A stretch of DNA of 64,000 bases from contig NZ_JAIWPR010000004.1 in the NCBI RefSeq assembly GCF_021191635.1, positions 173,347 through 237,346 on the forward strand, in the 5' to 3' direction. Both the position numbers and the translations under genes were made by a program. Of the stretch, positions 39,207-47,501 are shown one piece after another. The DNA comes from Alterluteimonas quercicellularis. Its GTDB lineage: Bacteria; Pseudomonadota; Gammaproteobacteria; Xanthomonadales; Xanthomonadaceae. The notes below the pieces were generated by a model. It was not told the DNA's origin. It ran no database searches and saw nothing but the letters and a program-made list of their open reading frames with translations. Position 1 is the stretch's first letter. The number at the start of each line of letters is the position of its first letter.

Positions 39207-40823
39207 ATGTTCCGATCCCGCCCCCTTCCGCATCGCCGCCGCGGCCGCGCTCCGGCCTGGCTGCTGCTTCCGCTCGCGTTCGTCGCGGCCGGCGCCGCGG
39301 CGAGCGGCCGGCCGGCGCCGCTGGCGTTCGCGCCCTACGCGTTCGAGACCGAGCGGCACGGCACGATCGACGCCGAAGTCGCCTTCCTGGAGGTGCCGCG
39401 GCGGCACCGGGATCCCGACGGCCCGCGCCTGCGCCTGCGCGTGGTGCGCCTGCCGGCGACCGGTGGCGACGGCCGCGCGGCGCCGGTGATCTACCTGGCC
39501 GGCGGTCCCGGCGGCTCCGGCGTGGGCGCCGCGCGCGGCCCGCGCTGGCCGGTGTTCGACCTGGTGCGCCGCCGCGCCGACGTGCTGCTGCTCGACCAGC
39601 GCGGCACCGGCCTGTCGGAGCCGCCGCCGCCATGCCCGCACGTGCATCGGTTCGACGAGGCGCGCCCGCTGGACCGCGACGAGGCGCTGGCGGCGCTGCA
39701 GGCGACCGCCGCGCGCTGCGTTGCCCACTGGCGCGGCCTGGGCGTCGACCTGGCCGCCTACACCACGCTCGAGAGCGCCCACGACATCGAGCGCCTGCGC
39801 CTCGCGCTGGGCGTGCCGCGGGTGGCGCTGTGGGGCATGAGCTACGGCACGCACCTGGCGCTGGCCGCGCTGCGCCTGCACGGCGCGCGCATCGACCGCG
39901 CGGTGCTGATCGGCGCCGAAGGCCCAGACGACACGCTGAAGCCGCCGCTGTCGGCCGATGCGCTGCTGGCGGCGCTGTCGGAGGCGGCCGCGGCCGACGG
40001 CTTCGAGGATGTCGCCGGCTCGGCCCGGCGCGTGCTGCAGGCGCTGCGCCGCCAGCCCGGGCAGGGGCGCAGCTACCTGCAGGGCGGCGTGCGGGTGACG
40101 ATCGGCGAGTACGACGCCCAGCTCGCGATCGCCGTTGCGCTGGGACGGCGGTCGACCCAGCGCCTGCTGCCGCTGGCGCTGCGCGACGCCGAGCGCGGCC
40201 GCTACGACCTGCTGGCGGAACTGGTGCTCGCCACGCGCGCGCAGCTCGGCCGCTTCGAGGCGATGCCGCTGGCGATGGAAGCGGCCTCCGGCAGCAGCGC
40301 GCGCCGGCGTGCGCTGGCCGGGGCGCAGGCGCGGCGCAGCCTGTTCGCCGACGCGTTGAACTTCCCGTTCCCGGCGCTGGCCGATGGCCTCGGCCTGGTC
40401 GACCTCGGCGACGCCTTCCGGGCGCCGCTGCGCAGCGAGGTCCCGGTGCTGTTGGTCAGCGGCACGCTCGACGGCCGCACGCCCCCAGCGAACGCGCAGG
40501 CGCTGAGCGCCGGCCTGCCGCGCGCGGCGCGGCTGCTGGTGCGCAACGCCAGCCACGACGACGAACTGTGGCTGGGACATCCCGCGATCGCCGGGCGCAT
40601 CGCGGACTTCGCGGCCGGGCGCGACGTCGCCGACGCCGAGCTTACGGTGCCGCCGCCGGCGTTCGCGAGGAACGCGCTCGACGTCGTGCTGCAGGCGATC
40701 GGCGTCGGCCGCGCCGCCGCGCTCGCGGTGCTGGCACTGGCGGCGGCGCTGGCCGCGCTCGCGGCGCGCTGGTCGTGGCGGCGGCTGCGCCGGCGCCGGC
40801 GCCAGGTGGCGCGCGGCGCATGA
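39207..40823 (+). CDS. Exported alpha/beta hydrolase, tripeptidyl/prolyl aminopeptidase-like (S33)
   Basis: A 538-residue protein with an N-terminal signal (RAPAWLLLPLAFVAAGAAASG). VIYLAGGPGGSGVGAARGPRWPVFDLVRRRADVLLLDQRGTGLS is the S33 oxyanion region. The nucleophile elbow is GMSYGTHLA. A late SGTLDGRTPPANAQAL gives the catalytic Asp and NASHDDELW the His, the latter in the place used by TAP-like C-terminal domains. A C-terminal hydrophobic segment (AAALAVLALAAALAALAAR) followed by an Arg-rich tail suggests membrane anchoring. Probably a periplasmic peptidase or esterase. Divergent from the sensor kinase. Confidence 0.82.
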   Translation: MFRSRPLPHRRRGRAPAWLLLPLAFVAAGAAASGRPAPLAFAPYAFETERHGTIDAEVAFLEVPRRHRDPDGPRLRLRVVRLPATGGDGRAAPVIYLAGGPGGSGVGAARGPRWPVFDLVRRRADVLLLDQRGTGLSEPPPPCPHVHRFDEARPLDRDEALAALQATAARCVAHWRGLGVDLAAYTTLESAHDIERLRLALGVPRVALWGMSYGTHLALAALRLHGARIDRAVLIGAEGPDDTLKPPLSADALLAALSEAAAADGFEDVAGSARRVLQALRRQPGQGRSYLQGGVRVTIGEYDAQLAIAVALGRRSTQRLLPLALRDAERGRYDLLAELVLATRAQLGRFEAMPLAMEAASGSSARRRALAGAQARRSLFADALNFPFPALADGLGLVDLGDAFRAPLRSEVPVLLVSGTLDGRTPPANAQALSAGLPRAARLLVRNASHDDELWLGHPAIAGRIADFAAGRDVADAELTVPPPAFARNALDVVLQAIGVGRAAALAVLALAAALAALAARWSWRRLRRRRRQVARGA

Positions 40824-40859
40824 GGCGCGCTGGCGTCGGCAACCGGACCGGCCGGCCGC

Positions 40860-42113
40860 TCAGCCCTTCCAGGCCGGCAGCTTCTTCTTCACCGGCGCGT
40901 TCTTCAGGGTCACGTAGGCGGGAATGCCGTTGCGGTAGGGCGGGTAGGCCTCGCCGCGGATCAGCGGCTCCAGGTAGCGGCGCGCGGCGGCGGTGATGCC
41001 GTAGCCGTCGCGGCGCAGGAAGCCCGCGGGCATCTTCTTCTCGTGGTTGGCGACCTGCTCCAGCGGCGCGCTGTCGATCTTCCAGCGGTAGGGCTTGTCG
41101 GCGGTGCGGCGGATCACCGGCATGGTGGCGTTGCGGCCGGCCAGCGCCAGGCGCACCGCGGCCTTGCCCACCGCGAGCGCCTGGTCGAGGTCGGTCTTGG
41201 AGGCGATGTGGCGCGCCGAGCGCTGCAGGTAGTCGGGCAGGGTCCAGTGCACCTTCAGTCCCAGCTCGTCCTTGACCTTGCCGGCCAGGTAGGAGGCGAC
41301 GCCGCCCAGCTGGGTGTGGCCGAACGAGTCCTTGCCGCCGCCGGCGTCGGCGACGAAGCGCCCGTCGGCGGTCTGGATGCCCTCGCTGGCCACCACCACG
41401 CAGTAGCCGACGCGGTCGACCACCTTGCGCACGCGGGCGAGGAAGTCGGCCTCGTCGTAGGGGCGCTCCGGGAACAGGATCAGGTGCGGCGCGTCGTCCG
41501 GGCCCTCGCCGGCCAGGCCGGCGGCGGCGGCCAGCCAGCCGGCGTGGCGGCCCATCGCCTCGTACACGAACACCTTGGTCGAGGTCTCCGCCATCGCCGC
41601 CACGTCGAGCGCGGCCTCGCGCACCGACACCGCGGTGTACTTCGCCGCCGAGCCGAAGCCCGGGCAGCAGTCGGTGACGGCGAGGTCGTTGTCGATGGTC
41701 TTGGGCACGCCGATGCAGGTCAGCGGATAGTCGAACTCGGCCGCCAGCTGCGAGACCTTGTGCGCGGTGTCGGCGGAATCGTTGCCGCCGTTGTAGAGGA
41801 ACCAGCGCACGTCGTGGGCGCGCAGCACGTCCAGCAGGCGCTCGTAGCGCGCGCGGTCGGCCTCGAGCGACTTCAGCTTGTAGCGGCACGAGCCGAACGC
41901 GCCGCCCGGGGTGTGGGCCAGGCCGCGGATCGCGGCCGCGCTCTCCTTCGAGGTGTCGATCAGCTCCTCGCGCAATGCGCCGAGGATGCCGTTGCGGGCG
42001 GCCAGCACCTTGACCTTGCGCGCGCGGGCTTCGCCGATCACGCCCGAGGCGGTGGCGTTGATGACGGCGGTGACGCCGCCGGACTGGGCGTAGAGCAGGT
42101 TTCCGGATGCCAT
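40860..42113 (-). CDS. pfp: Pyrophosphate-dependent 6-phosphofructokinase
   Basis: A 417-residue phosphofructokinase. It has GGVTAVINATASGV, YNGGNDSADTAHK and PKTIDNDLAVTDCCPGFGSAAKY. The GGNDS form, with Asp replacing the Gly of the ATP-type GGDGS, and the Lys in PKTIDND mark the PPi-using group. EAMGRHAGWLAAAAGLA closes the substrate site. Xanthomonads generally lack ATP-dependent PfkA and use this reversible enzyme, so it probably serves both glycolysis and gluconeogenesis. Divergent from adk. Confidence 0.93.
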   Translation of the reverse strand: MASGNLLYAQSGGVTAVINATASGVIGEARARKVKVLAARNGILGALREELIDTSKESAAAIRGLAHTPGGAFGSCRYKLKSLEADRARYERLLDVLRAHDVRWFLYNGGNDSADTAHKVSQLAAEFDYPLTCIGVPKTIDNDLAVTDCCPGFGSAAKYTAVSVREAALDVAAMAETSTKVFVYEAMGRHAGWLAAAAGLAGEGPDDAPHLILFPERPYDEADFLARVRKVVDRVGYCVVVASEGIQTADGRFVADAGGGKDSFGHTQLGGVASYLAGKVKDELGLKVHWTLPDYLQRSARHIASKTDLDQALAVGKAAVRLALAGRNATMPVIRRTADKPYRWKIDSAPLEQVANHEKKMPAGFLRRDGYGITAAARRYLEPLIRGEAYPPYRNGIPAYVTLKNAPVKKKLPAWKG

Positions 42114-42266
42114 GGACGAACGCTCGCGTTGGACGGATGGAGGGCCCCGGCCGCGCGGTTCGTGGAAACCGGACCGGATACGGTAAAGTGGCGGCTGTTC
42201 ATTGCGCCGGGCCGCAGTCTACCGCGCCGGGCCGCAGGCCGAATCCCCGCTGGAGTGGAGTCTTCG

Positions 42267-42845
42267 ATGCGACTGGTTCTGTTGGGTGCGCCCGGGTCGG
42301 GCAAGGGCACGCAGGCGGCACGGCTGAAGGAGCACCTGCGGGTGCCGCACATCTCCACCGGCGACCTGCTGCGCGCCGAAGTCGCCGCCGGCACCCCGCT
42401 CGGGCTGCAGGCCAAGGAAGTGATGGCCCGCGGCGACCTGGTCTCCGACGAGATCCTGCTCGGCATGCTGAAGGCGCGCTTCTCGCGCGACGACACCCGC
42501 GACGGCTTCATCCTCGACGGCTACCCGCGCAACCTGGCGCAGGCCGCCGCGCTCGACGAACTGCTCGCCGGCCTCGGCCGGAAGTTCGACGCCGCGGTGC
42601 AGCTGGAGGTCGACAACGAGCTGCTGATCGAGCGCCTGGCCGGCCGCGCGCAGGCCGAAGGGCGCGCCGACGACAACCCGGAATCGGTGCGCAAGCGCCT
42701 GGCGGTGTACGACGAGCAGACCGCGCCGGTCATCGAGTTCTACCGCCAGCACGGCCAGCTCGGCGTCGTCGACGGCGTGGGCACGCTCGACGAGGTCTTC
42801 GCCCGCATCCTCGAGGCGATCGGCGCCGGCCGCGAGGTCGGCTGA
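42267..42845 (+). CDS. adk: Adenylate kinase, short-LID form
   Basis: A 192-residue nucleoside monophosphate kinase that interconverts ATP+AMP and 2 ADP. P-loop GAPGSGKGTQA at 8-18, STGDLLRAEVAAGT, DGFILDGYPRNLAQA and the LID hinge RAQAEGRADDNPESVRKRL are present. The LID is the short type without a zinc-binding Cys cluster, as in other xanthomonads. GGAGTGGAG precedes the ATG by about 8 bases. Confidence 0.95.
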   Translation: MRLVLLGAPGSGKGTQAARLKEHLRVPHISTGDLLRAEVAAGTPLGLQAKEVMARGDLVSDEILLGMLKARFSRDDTRDGFILDGYPRNLAQAAALDELLAGLGRKFDAAVQLEVDNELLIERLAGRAQAEGRADDNPESVRKRLAVYDEQTAPVIEFYRQHGQLGVVDGVGTLDEVFARILEAIGAGREVG

Positions 42846-42895
42846 GCCGCGGGCCGGGCGCGATCGCGCCGGCGCAGTCGAAGGACGCCGCTTCC

Positions 42896-44275
42896 TTGAA
42901 GATCCACATCCTGGGCATCGCCGGCACCTTCATGGGCGGCGTGGCCGCGCTGGCGCGCGAGGCCGGCATCGAGGTCGAGGGCAGCGACCAGGCGGTCTAC
43001 CCGCCGATGTCCACCCAGCTCGAGCGTCTGGGCATCCGGCTGGCGCAGGGCTACCGGCCCGAGCACATCGGCGACGATGCGGACATCGTCGTGGTCGGCA
43101 ACGCGCTCTCGCGCGGCAACCCCGCGGTGGAGGCGGTGCTCGACGCCGGCCGCCGCTACACCTCCGGCGCGCAGTGGCTGGCCGAGACCGTGCTGCCCGG
43201 GCGCACCACGCTCGCGGTGGCGGGCACCCACGGCAAGACCACCACCACCACGTTGCTGGCCTGGCTGCTGCAGGCGGCCGGCCGCGAGGCGGGCTTCCTG
43301 ATCGGCGGCGTCGCCGGCGACTTCGGCGTCTCCGCGCGGCTGGGCCGCGACCCGCTGTTCGTGGTCGAGGCCGACGAGTACGACACCGCGTTCTTCGACA
43401 AGCGCAGCAAGTTCGTGCACTACCGGCCGCAGGTCGCGATCCTCAACAACCTCGAGTACGACCACGCCGACATCTTCCCGGACCTGGCCTCGATCCAGCG
43501 CCAGTTCCATCACCTGGTGCGCACCGTGCCGGGCGGCGGCCGGCTGATCGTCAACGGCGAGGACCCGCACCTGGCCGAGGTGCTGGCGATGGGCTGCTGG
43601 ACGCCGGTGGAGCGCTTCGGTATCGGCGGCGGCTTCGACTGGAGCGCGCGCCTGCTGGAGGCCGACGGCAGCGCCTTCGAGGTCGCGCACCGCGGCGAGC
43701 GCGTGGGCGAGGTGCGCTGGCCGCTGCTCGGCCGCCACAACGTGATGAACGCGCTGGCCGCGATCGCCGCCTGCCGCGCCGCCGGCGTCGACCCGGCCCC
43801 GGCGCTGCCGGCGCTGGCGCGCTTCGGCAGCGTCAAGCGCCGCATGGAGCGGCTCGGCGAGGCCGGCGGCATCGTGGTCTACGACGACTTCGCCCACCAT
43901 CCGACCGCCATCGCCGCGACCCTGGCCGGGCTGCGCGCGCGGGTCGGCGAGGGCGGGCGGATCGTGGTGGCGATGGAACCGCGCAGCAACTCGATGCGCC
44001 TGGGCGCGCACGCCGACGCGCTGGCGCCCTCGCTCGACGCCGCCGACGCGGTGGTGTTCCTGCACCGCCCGGAGCTGTCCTGGGACGCCGGCGCGGTGGT
44101 CTCGGCGGTGCGCGGCCACGCCAGCGCGGTGCCCGACGCCGACGGCCTGATCGCCGCGCTCGACGCCCTGGCGCGGCCGGGCGACCAGGTGGTCTTCATG
44201 TCCAACGGCGGCTTCGACGACGCGCCGCGCCGCTTCCTCGCCCGCCTGCGTGAGCGCGGGGACGGCGGCGCGTAA
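42896..44275 (+). CDS. mpl: UDP-N-acetylmuramate:murein tripeptide ligase Mpl
   Basis: A 459-residue Mur ligase used in cell-wall recycling: it joins recovered L-Ala-gamma-D-Glu-meso-Dap to UDP-MurNAc. It opens LKIHILGIAGTFMGGVAALA, the Mpl form of the UDP-binding motif. The ATP loop is GTHGKTTTTTLLAWLL, followed by VEADEYDTAFFDKRSKFVHY and ILNNLEYDHADIF, which distinguish Mpl from MurC. The C-terminal domain has DDFAHHPTAI and EPRSNSMR. The start is TTG 42896; AAGGA about 12 bases upstream is a possible ribosome site. Lies 50 bases after adk. Confidence 0.93.
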   Translation: MKIHILGIAGTFMGGVAALAREAGIEVEGSDQAVYPPMSTQLERLGIRLAQGYRPEHIGDDADIVVVGNALSRGNPAVEAVLDAGRRYTSGAQWLAETVLPGRTTLAVAGTHGKTTTTTLLAWLLQAAGREAGFLIGGVAGDFGVSARLGRDPLFVVEADEYDTAFFDKRSKFVHYRPQVAILNNLEYDHADIFPDLASIQRQFHHLVRTVPGGGRLIVNGEDPHLAEVLAMGCWTPVERFGIGGGFDWSARLLEADGSAFEVAHRGERVGEVRWPLLGRHNVMNALAAIAACRAAGVDPAPALPALARFGSVKRRMERLGEAGGIVVYDDFAHHPTAIAATLAGLRARVGEGGRIVVAMEPRSNSMRLGAHADALAPSLDAADAVVFLHRPELSWDAGAVVSAVRGHASAVPDADGLIAALDALARPGDQVVFMSNGGFDDAPRRFLARLRERGDGGA

Positions 44276-44281
44276 CGGCCC

Positions 44282-45094
44282 CTATCCTCCCGCGGCGTAG
44301 CCCATCATCGCCGAGATCTCGGCGGCGGTGCTGCGCAGCGCCTCGATGTGGGCCGGATCCGCCGCGGCCGGCAGGTAGTGGATCGAGCCGACGATGGCCA
44401 GCGTGCCGAACAGGTCGCCGCCGGCCTGCAGCAGCGGCGCGGCGAGCGCGTTGATGCCGGTGAACAGTTCCTCCGGCGCGTCGGCCCAGCCGCGGCCGCG
44501 CACCAGGTCCAGTTCCGCGCGCAGCCGGTCGGGCGCGACGATCGTGCGCGGGGTGTCGCGCGGCAGCGGCCGCGACAGGTAGGCCTCGCGCAGCGCAGGC
44601 GGCCCGTAGGCCAGCACCAGCTTGCCCTGCGCGCTGGCGTTGAGGCTGAAGTGGCTGCCCGGGCGCAGGCTGATCTCCAGCGGCGAGGTCCCGCGCAGGA
44701 AGTCGATCACCACCACCTCCTGCTCGGAGTAGGAGGCGATCACCACCGTCTGCCCCACCGCATCGCGCAGGCGCTGCAGCGCCGGCTTGGCCAGCGTCAT
44801 CAGGTCGAAGCGGCCCACGCAGGCCTTGCCCAGCAGGTAGAGCTGCCAGCCGATGCGGTAGTGGTTGGTGCGCGGGTCCTGCAGCAGGTAGCCGTGCTCG
44901 CGCAGCGCGCTGAGGTGCCGGTGCGCGCGCGCCTTGGGCATGCCCAGCTGCTGCGAGAGCTGGGTCACGCCCAGGCCCTGCGGCGCGTGCGCCAGCGCCT
45001 CGATGACCTGCAGCGAGACGATGGCGGTGGGGAGCGAGGCGTCGCCGGGCTCGGAAGGCGGGCCGGCCTGGGGCAGGGCGGGATCGGGTCCCAT
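44282..45094 (-). CDS. IclR-family transcriptional regulator
   Basis: A 270-residue regulator. A winged helix at about 20-85 (IVSLQVIEALAHAPQGLGVTQLSQQLGMPKARAHRHLSALREHGYL) is followed by the IclR effector domain (FSLNASAQGKLVLAYG, GWADAPEELFTGINALAAPLL). IclR proteins of this sort control catabolic operons for aromatic acids in response to a pathway compound. It lies 70 bases downstream of the cupin gene on the same strand and next to the lower meta-cleavage operon. The paired palindromes upstream of that operon are the natural candidates for its binding sites. Confidence 0.9.
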   Translation of the reverse strand: MGPDPALPQAGPPSEPGDASLPTAIVSLQVIEALAHAPQGLGVTQLSQQLGMPKARAHRHLSALREHGYLLQDPRTNHYRIGWQLYLLGKACVGRFDLMTLAKPALQRLRDAVGQTVVIASYSEQEVVVIDFLRGTSPLEISLRPGSHFSLNASAQGKLVLAYGPPALREAYLSRPLPRDTPRTIVAPDRLRAELDLVRGRGWADAPEELFTGINALAAPLLQAGGDLFGTLAIVGSIHYLPAAADPAHIEALRSTAAEISAMMGYAAGG

Positions 45095-45164
45095 GGAAGA
45101 TCGGGTCCTGTGCTGGCGGCAGGGCGCGAGCCGCGCCCGCCGGGGCAGGGTACCCGACCCCGTG

Positions 45165-45839
45165 TCACTCAGGTAGATCGATGTCTCGCTCCGCGAAAAC
45201 GCGGTAGGTCTGCACCTTGGGCGCGTCCGCGTCCTCGGCGCGCACGTAGCGGATCGAGCTGCGGCCCTTGAGCGCCCGCGGCAGCAGGAAGCAGCGCACG
45301 AAGCGCGTCGCCTCGCGCTCGGTGGTGGGCGCGAGCACCGGCGCCGGGCCCAGTTCGAACCAGGCCTCGCCCGGCGCGTAGCGGTCGCGCGCGCCCTGGG
45401 TCTCGATCGCGATCTCGCCCTCGGCGCAGATGCGGATGCCCGGCCCCTGGTGCACGTGGGTCAGGGCGACGCCGCCGGGCGGGAAGCCGACCTCGTCGCA
45501 GCGCATCAGCCAGTCGAAGCGCGGGTCCAGGCTCACCTCCGCCTCCAGCTTGAGCGCGCTGCGGGTGGCCGGGGCAGAGGGCAGTGCGGCCGCGGCCGGC
45601 GCGCCGGCCGCGCTCAGCTCCCAGCGCCACAGGCGCGTCGGCGCATCGTCGTTCACGAGGACTGCGCTCTGCTGGCAGACGCGGGCCGCGCCCGCCGGGA
45701 TCCACTGCGCGTCGCCGGGGCCTTCCACCGTCAGCGCGCCCTCGGCCACATAGAGGGCGCGCGGCGTCGCCGGCAGGAACACGGGCGGGCAGCGGGCGGG
45801 CAGGGCGTCCTCGTACAGCCGGAGCATCAGTGTGCGCAT
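45165..45839 (-). CDS. Cupin-fold protein next to the aromatic operon
   Basis: A 224-residue protein. Two cupin-like halves can be made out: an N-terminal half without metal ligands (FLPATPRALYVAEGALTVEGPGDAQWIPAGAARV) and a C-terminal half with THVHQGPGIRICAEGEIAIET and YAPGEAWFELGP. The HVH pair could hold a metal. It does not show the conserved ligand set of 3-hydroxyanthranilate dioxygenase, so I do not call it a ring-cleavage enzyme. Its divergent placement, sharing the operator region with the meta-cleavage operon, suggests a catabolic or sensory role that cannot be stated further. Confidence 0.7.
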   Translation of the reverse strand: MRTLMLRLYEDALPARCPPVFLPATPRALYVAEGALTVEGPGDAQWIPAGAARVCQQSAVLVNDDAPTRLWRWELSAAGAPAAAALPSAPATRSALKLEAEVSLDPRFDWLMRCDEVGFPPGGVALTHVHQGPGIRICAEGEIAIETQGARDRYAPGEAWFELGPAPVLAPTTEREATRFVRCFLLPRALKGRSSIRYVRAEDADAPKVQTYRVFAERDIDLPE

Positions 45840-45850
45840 ATCGGGTCCTT

Positions 45851-45867
45851 GTATCGTTGATCGATAC
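45851..45867. promoter_or_regulatory. Operator palindrome 1, GTATCG-N5-CGATAC
   Basis: A perfect 6+5+6 palindrome 12 bases upstream of the cupin ATG (minus strand). The same arms occur again 70 bases away. IclR proteins bind palindromes of this size; this copy would lie across the cupin transcription start. Confidence 0.65.
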
Positions 45868-45893
45868 AGATGAGCGAGTATTGACTCATCTGT
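45866..45893. promoter_or_regulatory. Inverted repeat between the two operators
   Basis: ACAGATGAG (45866-45874) and CTCATCTGT (45885-45893) are a perfect 9-base inverted pair around 10 bases. It overlaps the proposed -35 of the forward operon and abuts operator 1, so it may be a second regulator's site. Confidence 0.45.
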
Positions 45894-45911
45894 CGAGACT
45901 TATTGTATAGT
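45881..45911 (+). promoter_or_regulatory. Candidate sigma-70 promoter of the meta-cleavage operon
   Basis: TTGACT at 45881-45886 and TATAGT at 45906-45911, with a 19-base spacer (TGTATA at 45904-45909 would give 17). The surroundings are the most AT-rich of the area. Operator 2 begins 9 bases downstream of the -10, over the expected start site. Confidence 0.45.
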
Positions 45912-45920
45912 AAGACGCGA

Positions 45921-45937
45921 GTATCGAACAACGATAC
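45921..45937. promoter_or_regulatory. Operator palindrome 2, GTATCG-N5-CGATAC
   Basis: Identical 6-base arms to operator 1 with a different 5-base centre (AACAA against TTGAT), 71 bases before the transporter ATG. Its place just after the candidate -10 fits repression of the operon. Confidence 0.65.
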
Positions 45938-46008
45938 GGCGGACACGCCGCATCGAAAGCCAACGGGCCGGCGCCGCCGGCCAGCAGCACCCTCGGGAGG
46001 GGTCAGCG

Positions 46009-47271
46009 ATGTCGCAGGACAAGGCCGATGTGGCGGTAGGCGCGGGACAGGACCGGTGGTGGAAGGGCGCGAGCCGGCCGCAATGGCGCGCGTTCAACTC
46101 CGCCTACCTGGGCTGGATGCTCGACATCATGGATCTGATGCTGTTCGCCATGGTCATCCAGCACGTCAGTGCGGACCTCGGCATGGACAAGTCGGCGGCG
46201 GGGCTGGTGATGTCGGCCACCCTGCTGGCCACCGCGGGCGGCGGCCTGGTGTTCGGCTTCCTCGCCGACCGCCTGGGCCGCGCGCGCTCGATGATGCTCA
46301 GCATCATCTGCTATTCGGTCGGCACCGCGCTGTGCGGCCTGTCGGAGACGGTCGGCCAGCTGATGCTGTTCCGCATCATCGTCGGGCTCGGCGTGGGCGG
46401 CGAGTGGTCGGCGGGCTCGGCCCTGGTCAGCGAGACCTGGCCTGCGCGGCACCGCGGCAAGGTCATGGCCTGGGTGCAGAGCGCGTTCGCCGCAGGCTAC
46501 GCGGCCGCCGCGGTGGTCGCGGCGGTGGTGATCCCGATCGCCGGCTGGCGCTGGGTGTTCGCGGTCGGCCTGCTGCCGGCGCTGCTGGCCTTCTACGTGC
46601 GCCGCCACGTCGCCGAGCCCGAGATCTGGCTCAATCAGGAGACGCGCCTGAGCTTCGGCGCCACCCTCAAGGAACTCTTCGGCGGCCCGCACGCGCGCAA
46701 CACCTGGATCGGCCTGGCCTTCACCACCGCGGCGATGTGCGGCTACTGGGGGCTGTTCACCTGGATCCCGACCTACCTCGCCACGCCGGTGGCCGAGGGC
46801 GGGCCGGGGCTGGACCTGGTGCGCTCGACGATCTGGATCGTGATCATGCAGGTCGGCGCCGCCGCCGGCTACATCACCTTCGGCTACTTCGCCGACCGCA
46901 TCGGGCGCAAGAAGACCTTCCTGCTGTTCTTCCTCGCCTCGGCGATCGCGGTGCCGGTGTTCGCGACCATCCGCTCGCAGGAGCTGCTGATGGTGTTCGG
47001 CATCGTCGTGGCCTACTTCGGCACCGGCTTCTACAGCGGCTTCGCGCCGACCTTCGCCGAGTTGTTCCCGACCGCCATCCGCGCCACCGCGCAGGGCTTC
47101 GTCTACAACGGCGGCCGCGCGATCGCCGCGGTGGCGCCGTTCCTGATCGGCTTCCTGGCCACGCGCTACGGCGTAGCCAGCGGCCTGCTCGCCACCGCCG
47201 CCTTCTTCGCCCTGGCCGGCCTGATCGTCTGGGTGTTCCTGCCCGAGACCCGCGGCCGCGAGCTGGCCTGA
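46009..47271 (+). CDS. Aromatic acid:H+ symporter-type MFS transporter (AAHS family)
   Basis: A 420-residue MFS protein with 12 segments. FNSAYLGWMLDIMDLMLFAMVI contains the Asp-containing first helix typical of AAHS members (PcaK, BenK). FGFLADRLGRARSMM and FGYFADRIGRKKTF are the two loop 2-3 motifs, and VGLGVGGEWSAGSALVSETWP is the family's helix 4-5 region. It most likely brings the pathway's aromatic or related acid into the cell. GGGAGGGG precedes the ATG. First gene of the operon. Confidence 0.87.
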   Translation: MSQDKADVAVGAGQDRWWKGASRPQWRAFNSAYLGWMLDIMDLMLFAMVIQHVSADLGMDKSAAGLVMSATLLATAGGGLVFGFLADRLGRARSMMLSIICYSVGTALCGLSETVGQLMLFRIIVGLGVGGEWSAGSALVSETWPARHRGKVMAWVQSAFAAGYAAAAVVAAVVIPIAGWRWVFAVGLLPALLAFYVRRHVAEPEIWLNQETRLSFGATLKELFGGPHARNTWIGLAFTTAAMCGYWGLFTWIPTYLATPVAEGGPGLDLVRSTIWIVIMQVGAAAGYITFGYFADRIGRKKTFLLFFLASAIAVPVFATIRSQELLMVFGIVVAYFGTGFYSGFAPTFAELFPTAIRATAQGFVYNGGRAIAAVAPFLIGFLATRYGVASGLLATAAFFALAGLIVWVFLPETRGRELA

Positions 47272-47300
47272 CCGCATCCCTTCCGACGACCGGAGCGCCC

Positions 47301-47501
47301 ATGCCCCTCATCCACGTGACCCTGGTCGAAGGCCGCGACGACGCGCGCGTCGAGGCCTTCATCCGCGAAGTGGCCCGCACGGCCGCGCGCACGCTGGACG
47401 CGCCGCTGTCCTCGGTGCGGGTGTGGGTCGACGAGGTCCCGGCGGCGCGCTTCGCGGTCGGCGACCGGCTCAAGAGCGATCCGCCGGGAGACGGCGCGTG
47501 A
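47301..47501 (+). CDS. 4-oxalocrotonate tautomerase family enzyme
   Basis: A 66-residue tautomerase that turns 2-hydroxymuconate into 2-oxo-3-hexenedioate. After removal of Met, Pro1 is the general base, and the two canonical arginines fall exactly at R11 (VEGR) and R39 (SSVR). The C-terminal [10 protein letters not shown] matches the closing beta-hairpin. Its TGA overlaps the next gene's GTG (GTGA at 47498-47501). Confidence 0.9.
   Translation: MPLIHVTLVEGRDDARVEAFIREVARTAARTLDAPLSSVRVWVDEVPAARFAVGDRLKSDPPGDGA

Noticed and set aside
45165..45839. Cupin as 3-hydroxyanthranilate dioxygenase
   Set aside because: Length, ligand spacing and the conserved Arg/Glu motifs of that enzyme are not visible; only an HVH pair is present.
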